Source of the DNA: Collimonas sp. OK412
GTDB lineage: Bacteria > Pseudomonadota > Gammaproteobacteria > Burkholderiales > Burkholderiaceae_D
Assembly (NCBI RefSeq): GCF_900112135.1
Contig: NZ_FOLC01000009.1
Coordinates: forward strand, 53,727-117,726
Direction of reading: 5' to 3'
DNA length: 64,000 nt
Part shown: positions 53,005 through 63,372 of the stretch, piece after piece
Layout: each line of letters opens with the position of its first letter
How positions within the stretch are numbered: the first letter of the stretch is position 1
The notes under the pieces: generated by a model
Seen by the model: the letters and a program-made list of their open reading frames with translations, nothing else
Database searches by the model: none
Told to the model about the DNA's origin: nothing
Position numbers and translations under genes: made by a program

Positions 53005-53136
53005 TGGTATAAAGCTTTATATATATCAGGCAGGAAACCTGCCGCCCAACGTCGAAAACAGAGGGGCATTTGTAATTTCTGTTCGCATCGTTCAGAATCA
53101 TGTCTTATCCGGCTCAAATTTTTAAGGGATGTCACT

Positions 53137-53892
53137 TTGATCGTCTACGAATATCCTTTCAACGAGCGCATTCGCACCCTGTTGCGGCTGGAAGACCTGC
53201 ATGAAAGATTCGGCTTTTTCGTGCAGCAGGAAAGTCCGTTGCAACACCATATCGCGCTATCCACCATTTTCGAGATGCTGGAGGTTGCCGGACGCGCTGA
53301 TTTGAAGTCGGATTTGCTGCAAGAACTGGAACGACAAAAACAAACCCTGCTCGGCTTTAAATCCAATCCCAACGTTGCGCCCGACATGCTGGACGCCATC
53401 CTGCAGGAAATCGACAGGATCAGCACCGCGCTGATGGCGACCCAAGGCAAAACCGGCCAGCATATCCGCGAGAATGAGTGGCTGATGAGCATACGCGGCC
53501 GCACCATCATTCCCGGCGGCGCCTGTGAATTCGACTTGCCTTCTTACTACGCCTGGCAGCAACACCCCGCCGAACAGCGGTTTGCCGACATCATCGGCTG
53601 GTTCGCGCCGCTGGCACCATTGTTCGACGCTATCAGCATCGTATTGCGATTGCTGCGAGAAACCGGAAGTTCAGTGAAGATAGATGCACAAAACGGCAGT
53701 TACCAGCAAATGCTGCAAGGTAAATCTTACCAGATGCTGCGCCTGATCATTGATGAGCGGCTCGCGGCCATCCCTGAGATATCGGCCAACAAGTACATGC
53801 TGTGGGTACGTTTTACCACCCAGGGCGGCGATCTGAAGCCGAAAGCCTATGAAGGCGATGTACCGTTCGAGCTGACCCTTTGCAATTTTTAA
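53137..53892 (+). CDS. zapD: Cell division protein ZapD
   Basis: 251 residues from a TTG start that has AAGGGA 8 bases upstream and gives the usual [20 protein letters not shown]. ZapD bundles FtsZ filaments at the Z ring. The helical N-terminal part and the C-terminal beta domain ([34 protein letters not shown]) are both complete. It lies between coaE and yacG, the order found in many proteobacteria. Confidence 0.94.
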   Translation: MIVYEYPFNERIRTLLRLEDLHERFGFFVQQESPLQHHIALSTIFEMLEVAGRADLKSDLLQELERQKQTLLGFKSNPNVAPDMLDAILQEIDRISTALMATQGKTGQHIRENEWLMSIRGRTIIPGGACEFDLPSYYAWQQHPAEQRFADIIGWFAPLAPLFDAISIVLRLLRETGSSVKIDAQNGSYQQMLQGKSYQMLRLIIDERLAAIPEISANKYMLWVRFTTQGGDLKPKAYEGDVPFELTLCNF

Positions 53893-53913
53893 ATGCTTTT
53901 TGAATAGATTTGT

Positions 53914-54102
53914 ATGACTACTACCGTCGATTGCCCGACTTGCGGCACAAAAGTTGAATGGATTGCCGCCAACCGGTTCAGGCCGTTTTGCTCGGAGCGT
54001 TGCAAGCAGATCGACCTGGGCGCCTGGGCTGAAGAGAAATATGCGATCCCGGCAGTCAATCCGGCGGATGAAATTGACGATGACGGCAAGCTGCCGCAAT
54101 AG
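53914..54102 (+). CDS. yacG: DNA gyrase inhibitor/zinc-binding protein YacG
   Basis: 62 residues. The four-Cys zinc ribbon is [12 protein letters not shown] ... [13 protein letters not shown], followed by [11 protein letters not shown]. coli YacG binds GyrB and inhibits gyrase. It starts 21 bases after zapD and the C-terminus is acidic. Confidence 0.94.
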   Translation: MTTTVDCPTCGTKVEWIAANRFRPFCSERCKQIDLGAWAEEKYAIPAVNPADEIDDDGKLPQ

Positions 54103-54123
54103 TCGCCGATTTCACCGGTCAGC

Positions 54124-54537
54124 TTAAACGCTTTCCTGCCGCAATTCGTCCAGCCATTCAATCAAGGGAATCGCCGCCGGCAGCAAAGGCTCGACGTCGA
54201 CACTGCCCTGCCATGAGAATGCCTGCCCTTCCAGGCTTTGCGGTTCGCCGCGCCATTCGCGGCTGATGTAGAAATGCAGCCGTACGTGCGCATGGGCATA
54301 TTGATGCTCGATCCCGCACCAAGGCTCGGCCGAAGCGATCTCGACCCCCAGCTCTTCCAGCAGTTCACGTTTGAGCGCGTCGAAAATCGACTCGCCCGAC
54401 TCTACCTTCCCTCCCGGGAACTCCCAGTAACCGGCCATCGGCTTGCCCGCCGGCCTTTGGCCCAGCAGTACGTCGCCGTTAGGCTTCATCAGGATGCCGA
54501 CGGCTACATTGACCGGTTCCCGCCCAAGAAGACTCAT
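54124..54537 (-). CDS. Nudix hydrolase, MutT-like
   Basis: 137 residues from ATG 54537. The Nudix box is GGKVESGESIFDALKRELL followed by EELGVE, preceded by GQRPAGKPMAGYWEFP, a pattern of MutT-type 8-oxo-dGTP diphosphatases. Substrate is inferred. Its start overlaps the stop of the upstream ATPase gene by four bases (ATGA). The frame stays open upstream to 54735, but that stretch is the other gene read out of frame. Confidence 0.88.
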   Translation of the reverse strand: MSLLGREPVNVAVGILMKPNGDVLLGQRPAGKPMAGYWEFPGGKVESGESIFDALKRELLEELGVEIASAEPWCGIEHQYAHAHVRLHFYISREWRGEPQSLEGQAFSWQGSVDVEPLLPAAIPLIEWLDELRQESV

Positions 54538-55409
54538 GGAGGCGTCATCCGGCCGGCGTAATCGCGGGCGAACTGCCATGCCACCCGACCCGAACGCGAA
54601 GCCCGCTGCAGTGCCCAGCGCAAGGCATCGCCGCGCGCCTCGGCAATCTGCTCCGCGTTGCAGCCGAAATGGCTGAGCCAGTGGCCGACGATATCGAGGT
54701 AATCGTCTTGCTTGAACGGATAAAACGACACCCACAGTCCAAAACGCTCTGAAAGTGAAATCTTTTCTTCGACGGTTTCCCCCGGATGCAAATCGCCGTC
54801 CTCGGTGGTTTTGTAGCTGGCGTTATCGGACATCCGCTCCGGCAGCAAATGACGCCGGTTGGAGGTGGCATAAATCAGCACATTGTCCGACTGTGCGGCG
54901 ATGCTGCCGTCGAGCGCCACTTTGAGCGCCTTGTAGCCGCTCTCGCCCTCTTCGAACGAGAGGTCGTCGCAAAAAATGATGAAGCGCTCCGGGCGCTCTG
55001 CCACCAGGTCGACTATATCGGGCAACGCCGCCAAATCGTCCTTATCTACCTCGATCAGGCGCAAACCCTGGGAGGCATACTGGTTCAGGCAAGCTTTGAT
55101 CAAGGACGACTTGCCGGTGCCGCGGGCGCCGGTCAACAGCACGTTGTTGGCCGGCCGGCCATCGACGAATTGACGCGTGTTCTGGTCGATCTGCTGCTTC
55201 TGCACTTCGATATTGTGCAAATCCGATAGCGCAATATCGGAGATATGGCCCACCGCCTGCAGGTAACCGCCAGCCCCGCCGCCCCGATGGCGCCAGCGGA
55301 AAGCGGTGGCCGCCTGCCAGTCGGGAGCCGCCTTGGCTTGCGGCAGGATGGATTCAAGCCGCGCCAGCAGGGCTTCGGCACGGGTCAGGAATTGATCTAG
55401 TTGAGTCAT
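54534..55409 (-). CDS. DUF815 family AAA+ ATPase
   Basis: 291 residues from ATG 55409 (upstream in-frame starts at 55442 and 55457 are possible; none has a strong ribosome site). Walker A is GARGTGKSSLIKACLNQY (about 93-110) and Walker B is FIIFCDDLSFEEGE. Later motifs IYATSNRRHLLPERM and RFGLWVSFYPFKQ fit sensor and finger regions. DUF815 ATPases are widespread and their role is not known. Confidence 0.87.
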   Translation of the reverse strand: MTQLDQFLTRAEALLARLESILPQAKAAPDWQAATAFRWRHRGGGAGGYLQAVGHISDIALSDLHNIEVQKQQIDQNTRQFVDGRPANNVLLTGARGTGKSSLIKACLNQYASQGLRLIEVDKDDLAALPDIVDLVAERPERFIIFCDDLSFEEGESGYKALKVALDGSIAAQSDNVLIYATSNRRHLLPERMSDNASYKTTEDGDLHPGETVEEKISLSERFGLWVSFYPFKQDDYLDIVGHWLSHFGCNAEQIAEARGDALRWALQRASRSGRVAWQFARDYAGRMTPP

Positions 55410-55550
55410 GGCTGGTTTGGAGACAAATGGGATTTCATCCATTCTGACGCAAAGCAAAACGCTGCTGGGTGAATATTATTTGTCGGAGCAAATGCGCCGC
55501 CTTGGCCGGCAACCGGCCTTGGACGGCATTTTTCCCGGAAAACTATCCGC

Positions 55551-56789
55551 TCAAGAACGGTAGTCGGCATTGATCGATACGTAATCGTGCGACAAGTCGC
55601 AAGTCCAGATAGTCGCCTCGGCGTCGCCGCGCGCCAGCTGCACCCGCACCGTGATCTCGCTTTGTTTCATGATGCGCTGGCCGTCGGCTTCCTGGTATTC
55701 AGGATTGCGGCCGCCGTTTTTGGCAACCAGCACGTCATCCAGGTACAGGTCCAGCTTGCTGACATCCAGGTCGTCGACGCCGGCATAGCCAATCGCCGCC
55801 AGGATCCGGCCCAGGTTCGGGTCGGAAGCGAAGAAGGCCGTCTTGACCAGCGGCGAGTGCGCGATCGAATAAGCGATCTTGCGGCATTCGGCAACGCTCT
55901 GCCCTTGCTCCACGGTGACCGTGATGAACTTGGTGGCGCCTTCGCCGTCGCGGATGATCATTTGCGCCAGGTGCTGCGAGATATCGGTAACGGCAGCAGC
56001 CAGTTCGGCATATTCCGGGCTGTCGACACTGCCGACTTCCAGCTCGCCGGCGCCGGTGGCGATCAGCATGAACGAGTCGTTGGTCGAGGTATCGCCGTCG
56101 ATGGTGATGCAGTTGAACGAACGGTCGGCAGCCTGGCGCACCATTTTTTCCAGCACCGGCTGCGCCACTTTCGCGTCGATCGCCAGGAAACCGAGCATGG
56201 TCGCCATGTTCGGCTTGATCATGCCGGCGCCCTTGCTGATGCCGGACAGCGTCACCTTCTTGCCGGCGATAACCAGGCTGCGCGAAGCGGCTTTCGGCTG
56301 GGTATCGGTGGTCATGATGGACTCGGCGGCATTGAACCAGTTGTCGCCTTGCAGATTCTGTATCGCCTGCGGCAGGCCGGCAGTGACGCGCTCCACCGGC
56401 AGCGGCTCCAGGATCACGCCAGTCGAGAACGGCAGGATCTGCGCAGCGTGGCAGCCCAGCAGCTCCGCCAGCGCATCGCAAGTAGCGTTGGCTGCCGCCA
56501 GGCCGGCTTCGCCGGTACCGGCGTTGGCGTTGCCGGTATTGATCAGCAGCGCGCGGATAGGCTCGCCGGAAATCTCGGCAGCGGCCAGGTGCGCTTTGCT
56601 CACCTGCACCGGAGCGGCGCAAAAGCGGTTTTGCGTGAACACCCCGGCTACCGTCGCCGTCGGCGCCAGTTTCATCACCAGCAAATCCTTGCGATTCGCT
56701 TTGCGCACGCCGGCTTCGGCGTGACCAAGCTCGATGCCGGCCACTGGCAACAGGTCGGCGGCGACAGGAATGGGGGAATTGACGGCCAT
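55551..56789 (-). CDS. argJ: Glutamate N-acetyltransferase / amino-acid acetyltransferase ArgJ
   Basis: 412 residues. ArgJ transfers acetyl from N-acetylornithine to glutamate in arginine synthesis and often also uses acetyl-CoA. The self-cleavage site is [20 protein letters not shown], where the Thr after Ala becomes the nucleophile of the beta chain; [16 protein letters not shown] and [13 protein letters not shown] are further family motifs. It lies 233 bases downstream of secA, beyond a terminator. Confidence 0.95.
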   Translation of the reverse strand: MAVNSPIPVAADLLPVAGIELGHAEAGVRKANRKDLLVMKLAPTATVAGVFTQNRFCAAPVQVSKAHLAAAEISGEPIRALLINTGNANAGTGEAGLAAANATCDALAELLGCHAAQILPFSTGVILEPLPVERVTAGLPQAIQNLQGDNWFNAAESIMTTDTQPKAASRSLVIAGKKVTLSGISKGAGMIKPNMATMLGFLAIDAKVAQPVLEKMVRQAADRSFNCITIDGDTSTNDSFMLIATGAGELEVGSVDSPEYAELAAAVTDISQHLAQMIIRDGEGATKFITVTVEQGQSVAECRKIAYSIAHSPLVKTAFFASDPNLGRILAAIGYAGVDDLDVSKLDLYLDDVLVAKNGGRNPEYQEADGQRIMKQSEITVRVQLARGDAEATIWTCDLSHDYVSINADYRS

Positions 56790-56959
56790 GAGAATCCTTA
56801 ACTAGGTAGAGATGTTGGCGGCGCTGGTTTGCCGAGATTAATGGGTGTTGGGTGTCGGATCGCCCGGTCCAGCGGACCGGCAGGTAATCCAGGTGCCTAT
56901 TTTAAGGGGTATTAATGGGTAATGCGGAGGCCGTGTGTACATCTGCGGCAACAAAAGCA

Positions 56960-56980
56960 AAGGGCGGGTTTCCCCGCCCT
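56960..56980 (-). terminator. Terminator after secA
   Basis: Leftward GGGCGGG (56979-56973), loop, CCCGCCC (56968-56962) followed by TTTGCTTTTG. Confidence 0.82.
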
Positions 56981-57022
56981 GCTTTAACTGCTGCCTGCCA
57001 TTGTGCTGCCTGCCATTGGCGT

Positions 57023-59782
57023 TTACATCAATTGGCCGTGGCACTGCTTGTATTTCTTGCCGCTGCCGCAAGGGCACGGGTCGTTGCGGCCGACCTTCGG
57101 CACGCTGCTGCCCGGCTGCTGCGATTCGTCGCTATGCGCGGTGGGCGCCAGCAAGGCCTCCGGCGCCGCGCTCGGATCGAAGTCGGCGTGCTGGTAGTGC
57201 ACGTTTTCCACGTGAGACTGCGCCATTTCCTCTTCAGCCGCGGCAATTTCCTCGCGGTTCTCGATACGCACCGTCATCACTACCTTGACCACTTCGTTCT
57301 TGATCAGGTCCAGCATCTGGCCAAACAGCTCGAAGGCTTCACGCTTGTATTCCTGCTTCGGATTCTTTTGTGCGTAGCCGCGCAGGTGAATCCCCTGGCG
57401 CAGATGATCGAGCGCCGCCAGGTGTTCGCGCCAGTGGCTGTCGACGCTTTGCAGCATGACGCTGCGCTCGAAGCCTGCGAACGACTCCTTGCCGACGATT
57501 TCAGTCTTGGCGTCATAGGAAGCGTTGGCAGCAGCAAGCACACGTTCCAGCAACTGCTCATCGGTCAGGTTGGGTTCGGACTTCAGCATCTCGCCAAGCG
57601 GCACTTCCAGATGCAGGTCGTTGGCCAGGGCTGTTTCCAGCGCCGGGATATCCCATTGTTCTTCGAGCGACTCTTCCGGCACATGGGTACGGAAAGTGTC
57701 GTCCAGCACGCCTTCGCGCAGCGACGCCACTGTCTCGGAAACGCCTTGCGATTCCAGCAACTCGTTACGCTGCTGATAGATCACCTTGCGCTGGTCGTTG
57801 GCGACATCGTCGTATTCCAGCAGCTGCTTGCGGATATCGAAGTTGCGCGCCTCTACCTTGCGCTGGGCCGATTCGATCGAGCGCGAAACGATGCCAGCCT
57901 CGATCGGCTCGCCTTCCGGCATTTTCAGCCGGTCCATGATGGCGCGCACGCGGTCGCCGGCGAAAATGCGCAGCAAGGCGTCGTCCAGCGACAGGTAGAA
58001 ACGCGAGGAACCCGGATCGCCCTGGCGCGCTGCGCGGCCGCGCAGCTGGTTATCCACCCGGCGCGACTCATGCCGCTCGGTGCCGACGATATGCAAGCCG
58101 CCCGCATTGACCACGTGGTCATGCAGCGATTGCCACTCGTCGCGCAGCTTGTCGGAGCGTAGTTGTTTTTCCGTGTCGCCGAGCGCGTCGTCGGCTTCAA
58201 TGAACTGGATCTGTTTCTCGACATTCCCGCCCAATACGATGTCGGTGCCGCGCCCGGCCATGTTGGTGGCGATAGTGATTGCTTGCGGACGGCCTGCCTG
58301 GGCGATGATTTCCGCTTCCCTAGCATGCTGCTTGGCGTTCAGCACGTTGTGCGGCAGCTTGGCCTTGGTCAGGATCCCGGACAGCAATTCCGAGTTTTCG
58401 ATCGAGGTGGTGCCCACCAGCACCGGTTGCCCGCGCTCGTAGCAATCCTGGATATCCTTCAGCATCGCATTGTATTTTTCCTGCGAAGTCTTGTAGACCT
58501 GGTCCTGCCGGTCCTTGCGCTGGTTCGGCCGGTTTTGCGGAATCACCACGGTTTCCAGGCCGTAGATTTCCTGGAATTCGTAGGCTTCGGTATCGGCAGT
58601 GCCGGTCATGCCGGCCAGCTTGCCGTACATGCGGAAATAATTCTGGAACGTGATCGAAGCCAGGGTCTGGTTCTCGTTCTGGATCTTGACGCCTTCCTTG
58701 GCTTCCACCGCCTGGTGCAAGCCGTCCGACCAGCGGCGGCCGGTCATCATGCGGCCGGTGAATTCGTCGACGATGACGATTTCGCCGTTTTGCACGACGT
58801 AATGCTGGTCCTTGAAGTACAGCGAGTGCGCGCGCAATGCCGCGTACAGGTGATGGATCAGGCTGATGTTGGCCGCGTCGTACAGCGACGCGCCTTCTGC
58901 CAGCAGGCCCATGTTGGTCAGGATCTGCTCGGCTTTTTCGTGGCCGGCTTCGGTCAGCAGGACCTGGTGCGCTTTTTCATCCTTGGTGTAATCGCCAGGG
59001 ACTTCAACCTTGCCCTTGCCGTCCGGCGTTTCTTCGCCGATCTGCTGGGTCAGCAGCGGCGGCACTTCATTGATCTTGTAATACAGGTCGGTATGGTTTT
59101 CAGCCTGGCCGGAAATGATCAGCGGCGTCCGCGCTTCATCGATCAGGATCGAATCGACTTCATCGACGATGGCGAAGTTCAAGGTGCGCTGCACGCGGTC
59201 AGCGGCGTCGTACACCATGTTGTCGCGCAGGTAATCGAAACCGAATTCGTTGTTGGTGCCGTAAGTAATGTCGGCAGCGTAAGCCACTTGCTTGGCGTCA
59301 TGCTCTACCGACGACAGGTTGACCCCGGTCGTCAGGCCCAGCCAGCCGTACAGGCGCCCCATCCATTCGGCATCGCGCTGCGCCAGGTAGTCATTGACGG
59401 TCACCACGTGCACGCCCTTGCCGGACAGCGCATTCAGGTAGGCCGGCAATGTCGCCATCAGCGTCTTGCCCTCGCCGGTGCCCATTTCAGCAATTTTCCC
59501 GTAATGCAGCACCATGCCGCCGATCAGCTGCACATCGAAATGGCGCATTTTCAAGACGCGCTTGCCGGCTTCGCGGCAAACGGCAAAAGCTTCCGGCAGC
59601 AAGGCATCAAGCTTTTCGCCGCCGGCAATGCGCTGCTTCAGCTCCGGCGTTTTCGCCTGCAGCTCAGCATCGGACAGTTTTTCGAACGCCGGTTCAAGTG
59701 CATTAATTTGTCGGACGACTTTTTTATATTGCTTAAGCAGGCGCTGGTTGCGGCTACCGAAAATCTGGGTCAGTAATGACAT
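57023..59782 (-). CDS. secA: Preprotein translocase ATPase SecA
   Basis: 919 residues, a motor that drives secretory proteins through SecYEG. Walker A is [18 protein letters not shown], the DEVD box is [19 protein letters not shown], and the second nucleotide domain has [15 protein letters not shown]. The C-terminus [16 protein letters not shown] is the zinc-binding, SecB-interacting tail. It stands downstream of the M23 peptidase gene with about 200 bases between. Confidence 0.97.
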   Translation of the reverse strand: MSLLTQIFGSRNQRLLKQYKKVVRQINALEPAFEKLSDAELQAKTPELKQRIAGGEKLDALLPEAFAVCREAGKRVLKMRHFDVQLIGGMVLHYGKIAEMGTGEGKTLMATLPAYLNALSGKGVHVVTVNDYLAQRDAEWMGRLYGWLGLTTGVNLSSVEHDAKQVAYAADITYGTNNEFGFDYLRDNMVYDAADRVQRTLNFAIVDEVDSILIDEARTPLIISGQAENHTDLYYKINEVPPLLTQQIGEETPDGKGKVEVPGDYTKDEKAHQVLLTEAGHEKAEQILTNMGLLAEGASLYDAANISLIHHLYAALRAHSLYFKDQHYVVQNGEIVIVDEFTGRMMTGRRWSDGLHQAVEAKEGVKIQNENQTLASITFQNYFRMYGKLAGMTGTADTEAYEFQEIYGLETVVIPQNRPNQRKDRQDQVYKTSQEKYNAMLKDIQDCYERGQPVLVGTTSIENSELLSGILTKAKLPHNVLNAKQHAREAEIIAQAGRPQAITIATNMAGRGTDIVLGGNVEKQIQFIEADDALGDTEKQLRSDKLRDEWQSLHDHVVNAGGLHIVGTERHESRRVDNQLRGRAARQGDPGSSRFYLSLDDALLRIFAGDRVRAIMDRLKMPEGEPIEAGIVSRSIESAQRKVEARNFDIRKQLLEYDDVANDQRKVIYQQRNELLESQGVSETVASLREGVLDDTFRTHVPEESLEEQWDIPALETALANDLHLEVPLGEMLKSEPNLTDEQLLERVLAAANASYDAKTEIVGKESFAGFERSVMLQSVDSHWREHLAALDHLRQGIHLRGYAQKNPKQEYKREAFELFGQMLDLIKNEVVKVVMTVRIENREEIAAAEEEMAQSHVENVHYQHADFDPSAAPEALLAPTAHSDESQQPGSSVPKVGRNDPCPCGSGKKYKQCHGQLM

Positions 59783-59979
59783 GCTTGGATTCTAAAAAAA
59801 GCGCCGGCGGCATTCCGCGGCATCTTGTGGATGACCCCGAAACCGGGCTGTGGCTAAATAATCGGAGAATTTTATCATGCAGTCCCCGACACATTGGGGT
59901 TATGCGCCAGGAAACAATAGCAAGTTGCGCAAATTGTGCCCGCTTCCAGCCTATCCTGCTTGCATTACAACAACATCCA

Positions 59980-60933
59980 TTACTTCCCTGCCAATGTTGC
60001 CATTTTCGCCAAGTCGGTGCCGGCATTCAGGAACTTGCGCGGATCCTGCGCCACGCCCTTGATCCTTACCTCGAAATGCAGGTGCGGCCCGGTCGAACGT
60101 CCGGTGGTGCCGATATCGGCAATGTGCTGGCCGCGCTGCACGATGTCGCCCACTTTGACCAGCAGCCTTGATGCATGCGCATAACGGGTGATGATGTCGT
60201 TGCCGTGGTCGATATCAAGCATATTGCCGTATTGCGGATGATATTCGGCGGCAATCACTACGCCCGCGGCGGCGGCGACTATATTGGTGCCGACCGAGGC
60301 CGGGAAATCCAATCCCTCATGAAATGCGCTACGGCCGGTAAAAGGATCGAGCCGCCAGCCGAAACTCGAGGAATTGTAGTTGACGTTGACCGGCTGGTTG
60401 GTTGGCAACAGCTTGGACTTGATCCGGTCGCTCATCAGCACGGTTTCGACCACGTTCAGGTAGTCGGTGCGATAACCGACGTCGCGCGACATGGCGTCCA
60501 GCGCCTGCTGGAATTCGCTCATGCTCATGTCGTGCGAGCGCCTGTCGTACAGGCTGCTCGATTCAGCGCCGCCGCGTCCCGGCGCTTCCTTGAAATTGAA
60601 TTCTTCCGGCTTGACCCCCGCCAAGCCCTGGACCCGCTCCCCCAAGGCATCCAGGCGCATCAGCTGCGCCTGCATTTCACCGAGCTTGATGGCCATCGCC
60701 GCCAGGTTCTCCTTCAGGTACTTGTCTTTATCCTGCACCCCGGCTACGGAGTTGCCAGGCGCCTTGCCGGCAAACGGCAGGCCAACCGCGTAACGGGCCG
60801 TGAGGAAATACAATAGTCCGGTCGCCAGCAATACCGCCAGCAAGAAACCGGCAATCATCAGGATGATGTGCTTGGCGCCTAGGGTGATGGATTTTGCGCG
60901 ATTAAAACGCGGGTGCAACAGAATTACCTGCAT
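59980..60933 (-). CDS. M23 family metallopeptidase, membrane-anchored
   Basis: 317 residues. A membrane segment (about 23-46) anchors it, a short coiled-coil (about 70-105) follows, and the LytM/M23 domain fills about 190-305. The zinc-site residues are intact: His205 and Asp209 (HEGLDFPAS), His253 (YAHAS), His284 and His286 (PHLHFEVR), so an active peptidoglycan endopeptidase is expected rather than a degenerate regulator. It is read divergently from the DciA-like gene and stands between secA and lpxC. Confidence 0.9.
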   Translation of the reverse strand: MQVILLHPRFNRAKSITLGAKHIILMIAGFLLAVLLATGLLYFLTARYAVGLPFAGKAPGNSVAGVQDKDKYLKENLAAMAIKLGEMQAQLMRLDALGERVQGLAGVKPEEFNFKEAPGRGGAESSSLYDRRSHDMSMSEFQQALDAMSRDVGYRTDYLNVVETVLMSDRIKSKLLPTNQPVNVNYNSSSFGWRLDPFTGRSAFHEGLDFPASVGTNIVAAAAGVVIAAEYHPQYGNMLDIDHGNDIITRYAHASRLLVKVGDIVQRGQHIADIGTTGRSTGPHLHFEVRIKGVAQDPRKFLNAGTDLAKMATLAGK

Positions 60934-60987
60934 TGCAGCTCCGGTGACGCCCTGAGCGGGTCACAGGTGTGATATGGTTTCACCATC

Positions 60988-61488
60988 ATGCGTAGACTCT
61001 CACCTTCTTCTTACCGGCCAGCGACAACGGGTTCCAGGCCTCAAACTCAAAAAGCCGTTGCCGATTTTTTACGGGGGAATGACAAGATGGCGGCTTTGCT
61101 GCCCGCTGTCACACGCATGGCGGCATTGCAAAAACAATGCGCCGCCGAATTGCCTGCCATGTTCAGTACCTGCGAGGTATTGCAATGCGAAGCCGGGCAG
61201 CTGGTACTGTCGGCGCCCAACGCGGCCTTGGCCAGCAAATTGAAGCAGCAACTGCCACGCCTGCAAAGCCAATTGCTGGCAGGAAATTGGCAGATTAATG
61301 CAATCCGAATCAAAGTGCAAGTAAGCCAAAACCTAATGAAAGCGCCTGCTGTCAAGCAGGCATTACTTTCATCCAAAGCTGTTTCGGCATTCTCTTCATT
61401 GATGGAAGAACTGGAGCCATCGGCTGCAAACGAAGCGCTGAAAAATGCTATCGCCGCGATGGTCAGGCGCTATAGCGACAAGAAATAA
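60988..61488 (+). CDS. DUF721/DciA family protein
   Basis: 166 residues. The core KAVADFLRGNDKMAALLPAV, then LVLSAPNAALASKLKQQLPRLQSQL and IRIKVQ, fits the DUF721/DciA family; DciA helps load the replicative helicase DnaB in bacteria lacking DnaC. The role here is inferred from the family. It lies between lpxC (convergent) and the M23 gene (divergent), as in many Burkholderiales. Confidence 0.83.
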   Translation: MRRLSPSSYRPATTGSRPQTQKAVADFLRGNDKMAALLPAVTRMAALQKQCAAELPAMFSTCEVLQCEAGQLVLSAPNAALASKLKQQLPRLQSQLLAGNWQINAIRIKVQVSQNLMKAPAVKQALLSSKAVSAFSSLMEELEPSAANEALKNAIAAMVRRYSDKK

Positions 61489-61502
61489 GCCGCCACAGTA
61501 AA

Positions 61503-61528
61503 GAAAAACGCCATCTTGCAAAAATGGC
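61503..61528 (-). terminator. Terminator after lpxC
   Basis: Leftward GCCAT (61528-61524), loop, ATGGC (61514-61510) followed by GTTTTTCTTT. The stem is short (five base pairs). Confidence 0.5.
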
Positions 61529-61556
61529 ATTATACATAAGCACTTAATTCAAACGC

Positions 61557-62492
61557 TTAATTCAAAGCCCATTCCTGCCCGACCTGGCGCTGATAGGCGC
61601 CAGGAGCCTCGGCCAGTTCATCGAAACTGACTACCTCATAGGCATCCGGCTGCGCCAACAGCGCGCGCAGCAGCTGGTTGTTCAAGCCATGGCCCGACTT
61701 GTGGGCGGTGTAGCTGGCGAGGAGCGGATGGCCGATCAGGTACAGGTCGCCGATGGCGTCCAGGATCTTGTGGCGGACAAATTCGTTTTCGTAGCGCAAG
61801 CCGTCGCTGTTGAGGATGCGGTACTCATCCATCACGATCGCGTTTTCCAGCGAACCGCCGCGCGCCAGCCCCAGCCCGCGCATGGTTTCCACATCTTGCA
61901 TGAAGCCGAAAGTGCGGGCGCGCGCCACTTCCTTCACATACGACTGGATGCTGAAATCGACTTCCGCAGTCTGGCCGGTGCCATCCACCGCAGGGTGATT
62001 GAATTCGATAAAGAATTTCAGTTTGAAACCGTTGCACGGATCCAGCCGCGCCCATTTTTCGCGCTCGCCCTGGCCTTCACGCACTTCGACGGATTTTTTG
62101 ATGCGGACAAATTTCTTGGCGGCGTTTTGTTCTTCCAGCCCGGCTTGCTGCAGCAGGAACACAAATGACGACGCCGAGCCGTCCATGATCGGGATTTCCT
62201 CGGCCGTCACATCGACATACAGGTTATCGATGCCCAGTCCCGAGCAGGCTGACATCAAATGCTCGATGGTCGAGACGCGCACGCCATCCTTGACCAGCAC
62301 CGAGGCCATGCGGGTATCGCCGACTTCGGTGGCCTTGGCCGGGAAGTCGACAGCAGGGTCAATATCGACACGGCGGAAAATGATGCCGGTGTCCACGGCC
62401 GCCGGGCGCAAGGTCAGCTCGACTTTGGTGCCGGAATGGACGCCAATGCCTGTCGTCTTGACAATTTTTTTGATGGTGCGTTGTTTCAACAT
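61557..62492 (-). CDS. lpxC: UDP-3-O-acyl-N-acetylglucosamine deacetylase
   Basis: 311 residues from ATG 62492, giving the family N-terminus [21 protein letters not shown]. LpxC removes the acetyl group in the committed step of lipid A synthesis. The zinc and catalytic residues lie in [34 protein letters not shown] and the adjacent Asp. A TATAAT sequence ends 6 bases before the ATG and no ribosome site is visible, so the transcript may be leaderless (see findings). Confidence 0.96.
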   Translation of the reverse strand: MLKQRTIKKIVKTTGIGVHSGTKVELTLRPAAVDTGIIFRRVDIDPAVDFPAKATEVGDTRMASVLVKDGVRVSTIEHLMSACSGLGIDNLYVDVTAEEIPIMDGSASSFVFLLQQAGLEEQNAAKKFVRIKKSVEVREGQGEREKWARLDPCNGFKLKFFIEFNHPAVDGTGQTAEVDFSIQSYVKEVARARTFGFMQDVETMRGLGLARGGSLENAIVMDEYRILNSDGLRYENEFVRHKILDAIGDLYLIGHPLLASYTAHKSGHGLNNQLLRALLAQPDAYEVVSFDELAEAPGAYQRQVGQEWALN

Positions 62493-62590
62493 GATGACAT
62501 TATAAGTCTGACTGATAATTATTCTGTAGCGATGTGTAATCACTGTGGGGTAAAAAACACGGCCAGGCGTTTTTGCGCGCGCACACAAAA

Positions 62591-62610
62591 GCGGCGCCTT
62601 GGGGCGCCGC
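62591..62610 (-). terminator. Terminator after the peroxiredoxin gene
   Basis: Leftward GCGGCGCC-CCAA-GGCGCCGC followed by TTTTGTGTG. Located 25 bases past the stop at 62635. Confidence 0.85.
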
Positions 62611-62634
62611 CTTGTTGATCAAAATTACCAGCTG

Positions 62635-63141
62635 TTACGCCAGTTGCGCCAGCAGGGTTTCTGCATTGGACACTTCGAACTTGCCGCCCTGCTCCACGTT
62701 CAGCTGCTTGATCACGCCATCTTCGACCAGCGCCGAGAAGCGCTGCGAGCGCATGCCCATGCCGAACTTGCCGAAGTCGGCATCCAGGCCCAGCGCCTTG
62801 ACGAAATCGGCGTTGCCGTCAGCCAGCAAGCGCACGATGCCGGTGGCTTTCTGGTCACGGCCCCAGGCGCCCATGACGAACGCATCGTTGACGGAAATCG
62901 CCCAGATTTCATCGACGCCCTTGGCCTTGAATTCTGCCGCGTGCTGGATGTAGCCCGGCAAATGCTTGGCGGAGCAGGTTGGCGTGAAAGCGCCCGGCAC
63001 TGCGAACAAGGCGATTTTCTTGCCCTTCGCCAGCTCGCTCACATTGAACGTATTTGGTCCGAGCGCGCAGCCTTCGGTCTCGGTTTCGATGAATTCTGCT
63101 AATTTGCCTTCCGGCAGGCTATCGCCGATCTTGATGGTCAT
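62635..63141 (-). CDS. Prx5-type peroxiredoxin
   Basis: 168 residues, a thioredoxin-fold peroxidase that reduces hydrogen peroxide and organic hydroperoxides in the cytoplasm. The peroxidatic Cys56 lies in PGAFTPTCSAKHLPGY. Another Cys (Cys25) is near the N-terminus; whether it resolves the disulphide is not clear. The enzyme probably uses glutathione or glutaredoxin. It stands between lpxC and ftsZ on the same strand. Confidence 0.93.
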   Translation of the reverse strand: MTIKIGDSLPEGKLAEFIETETEGCALGPNTFNVSELAKGKKIALFAVPGAFTPTCSAKHLPGYIQHAAEFKAKGVDEIWAISVNDAFVMGAWGRDQKATGIVRLLADGNADFVKALGLDADFGKFGMGMRSQRFSALVEDGVIKQLNVEQGGKFEVSNAETLLAQLA

Positions 63142-63248
63142 GATTAAGTCCTTGTCTGGATGAAGAAGCCTCTAAAAACGCAGCACGGAACTGGGTCACG
63201 CGCCGGACTTTCAGAGGAACTGGGAGTTAGCGGATGTTACAAAAGAAA

Positions 63249-63272
63249 ACGCCGCGCCTGTCGACGCGGCGT
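63249..63272 (-). terminator. Terminator after ftsZ
   Basis: Leftward ACGCCGCG (63272-63265), loop, CGCGGCGT (63256-63249) followed by TTTCTTTTG. It ends the division cluster that extends beyond the window. Confidence 0.85.
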
Positions 63273-63372
63273 GGAACCCGCAGTATGCCTTGTTCCGCAA
63301 ATTCATGCAGAAGGCCCGCGATGATAGCGGGTATCAGCACCCGCCATCATTATTGCTCAGGACAGCCTGGAC

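Noticed and set aside
58163-59776. Rightward open frame of about 537 codons over secA
   Set aside because: Antisense mirror of secA.
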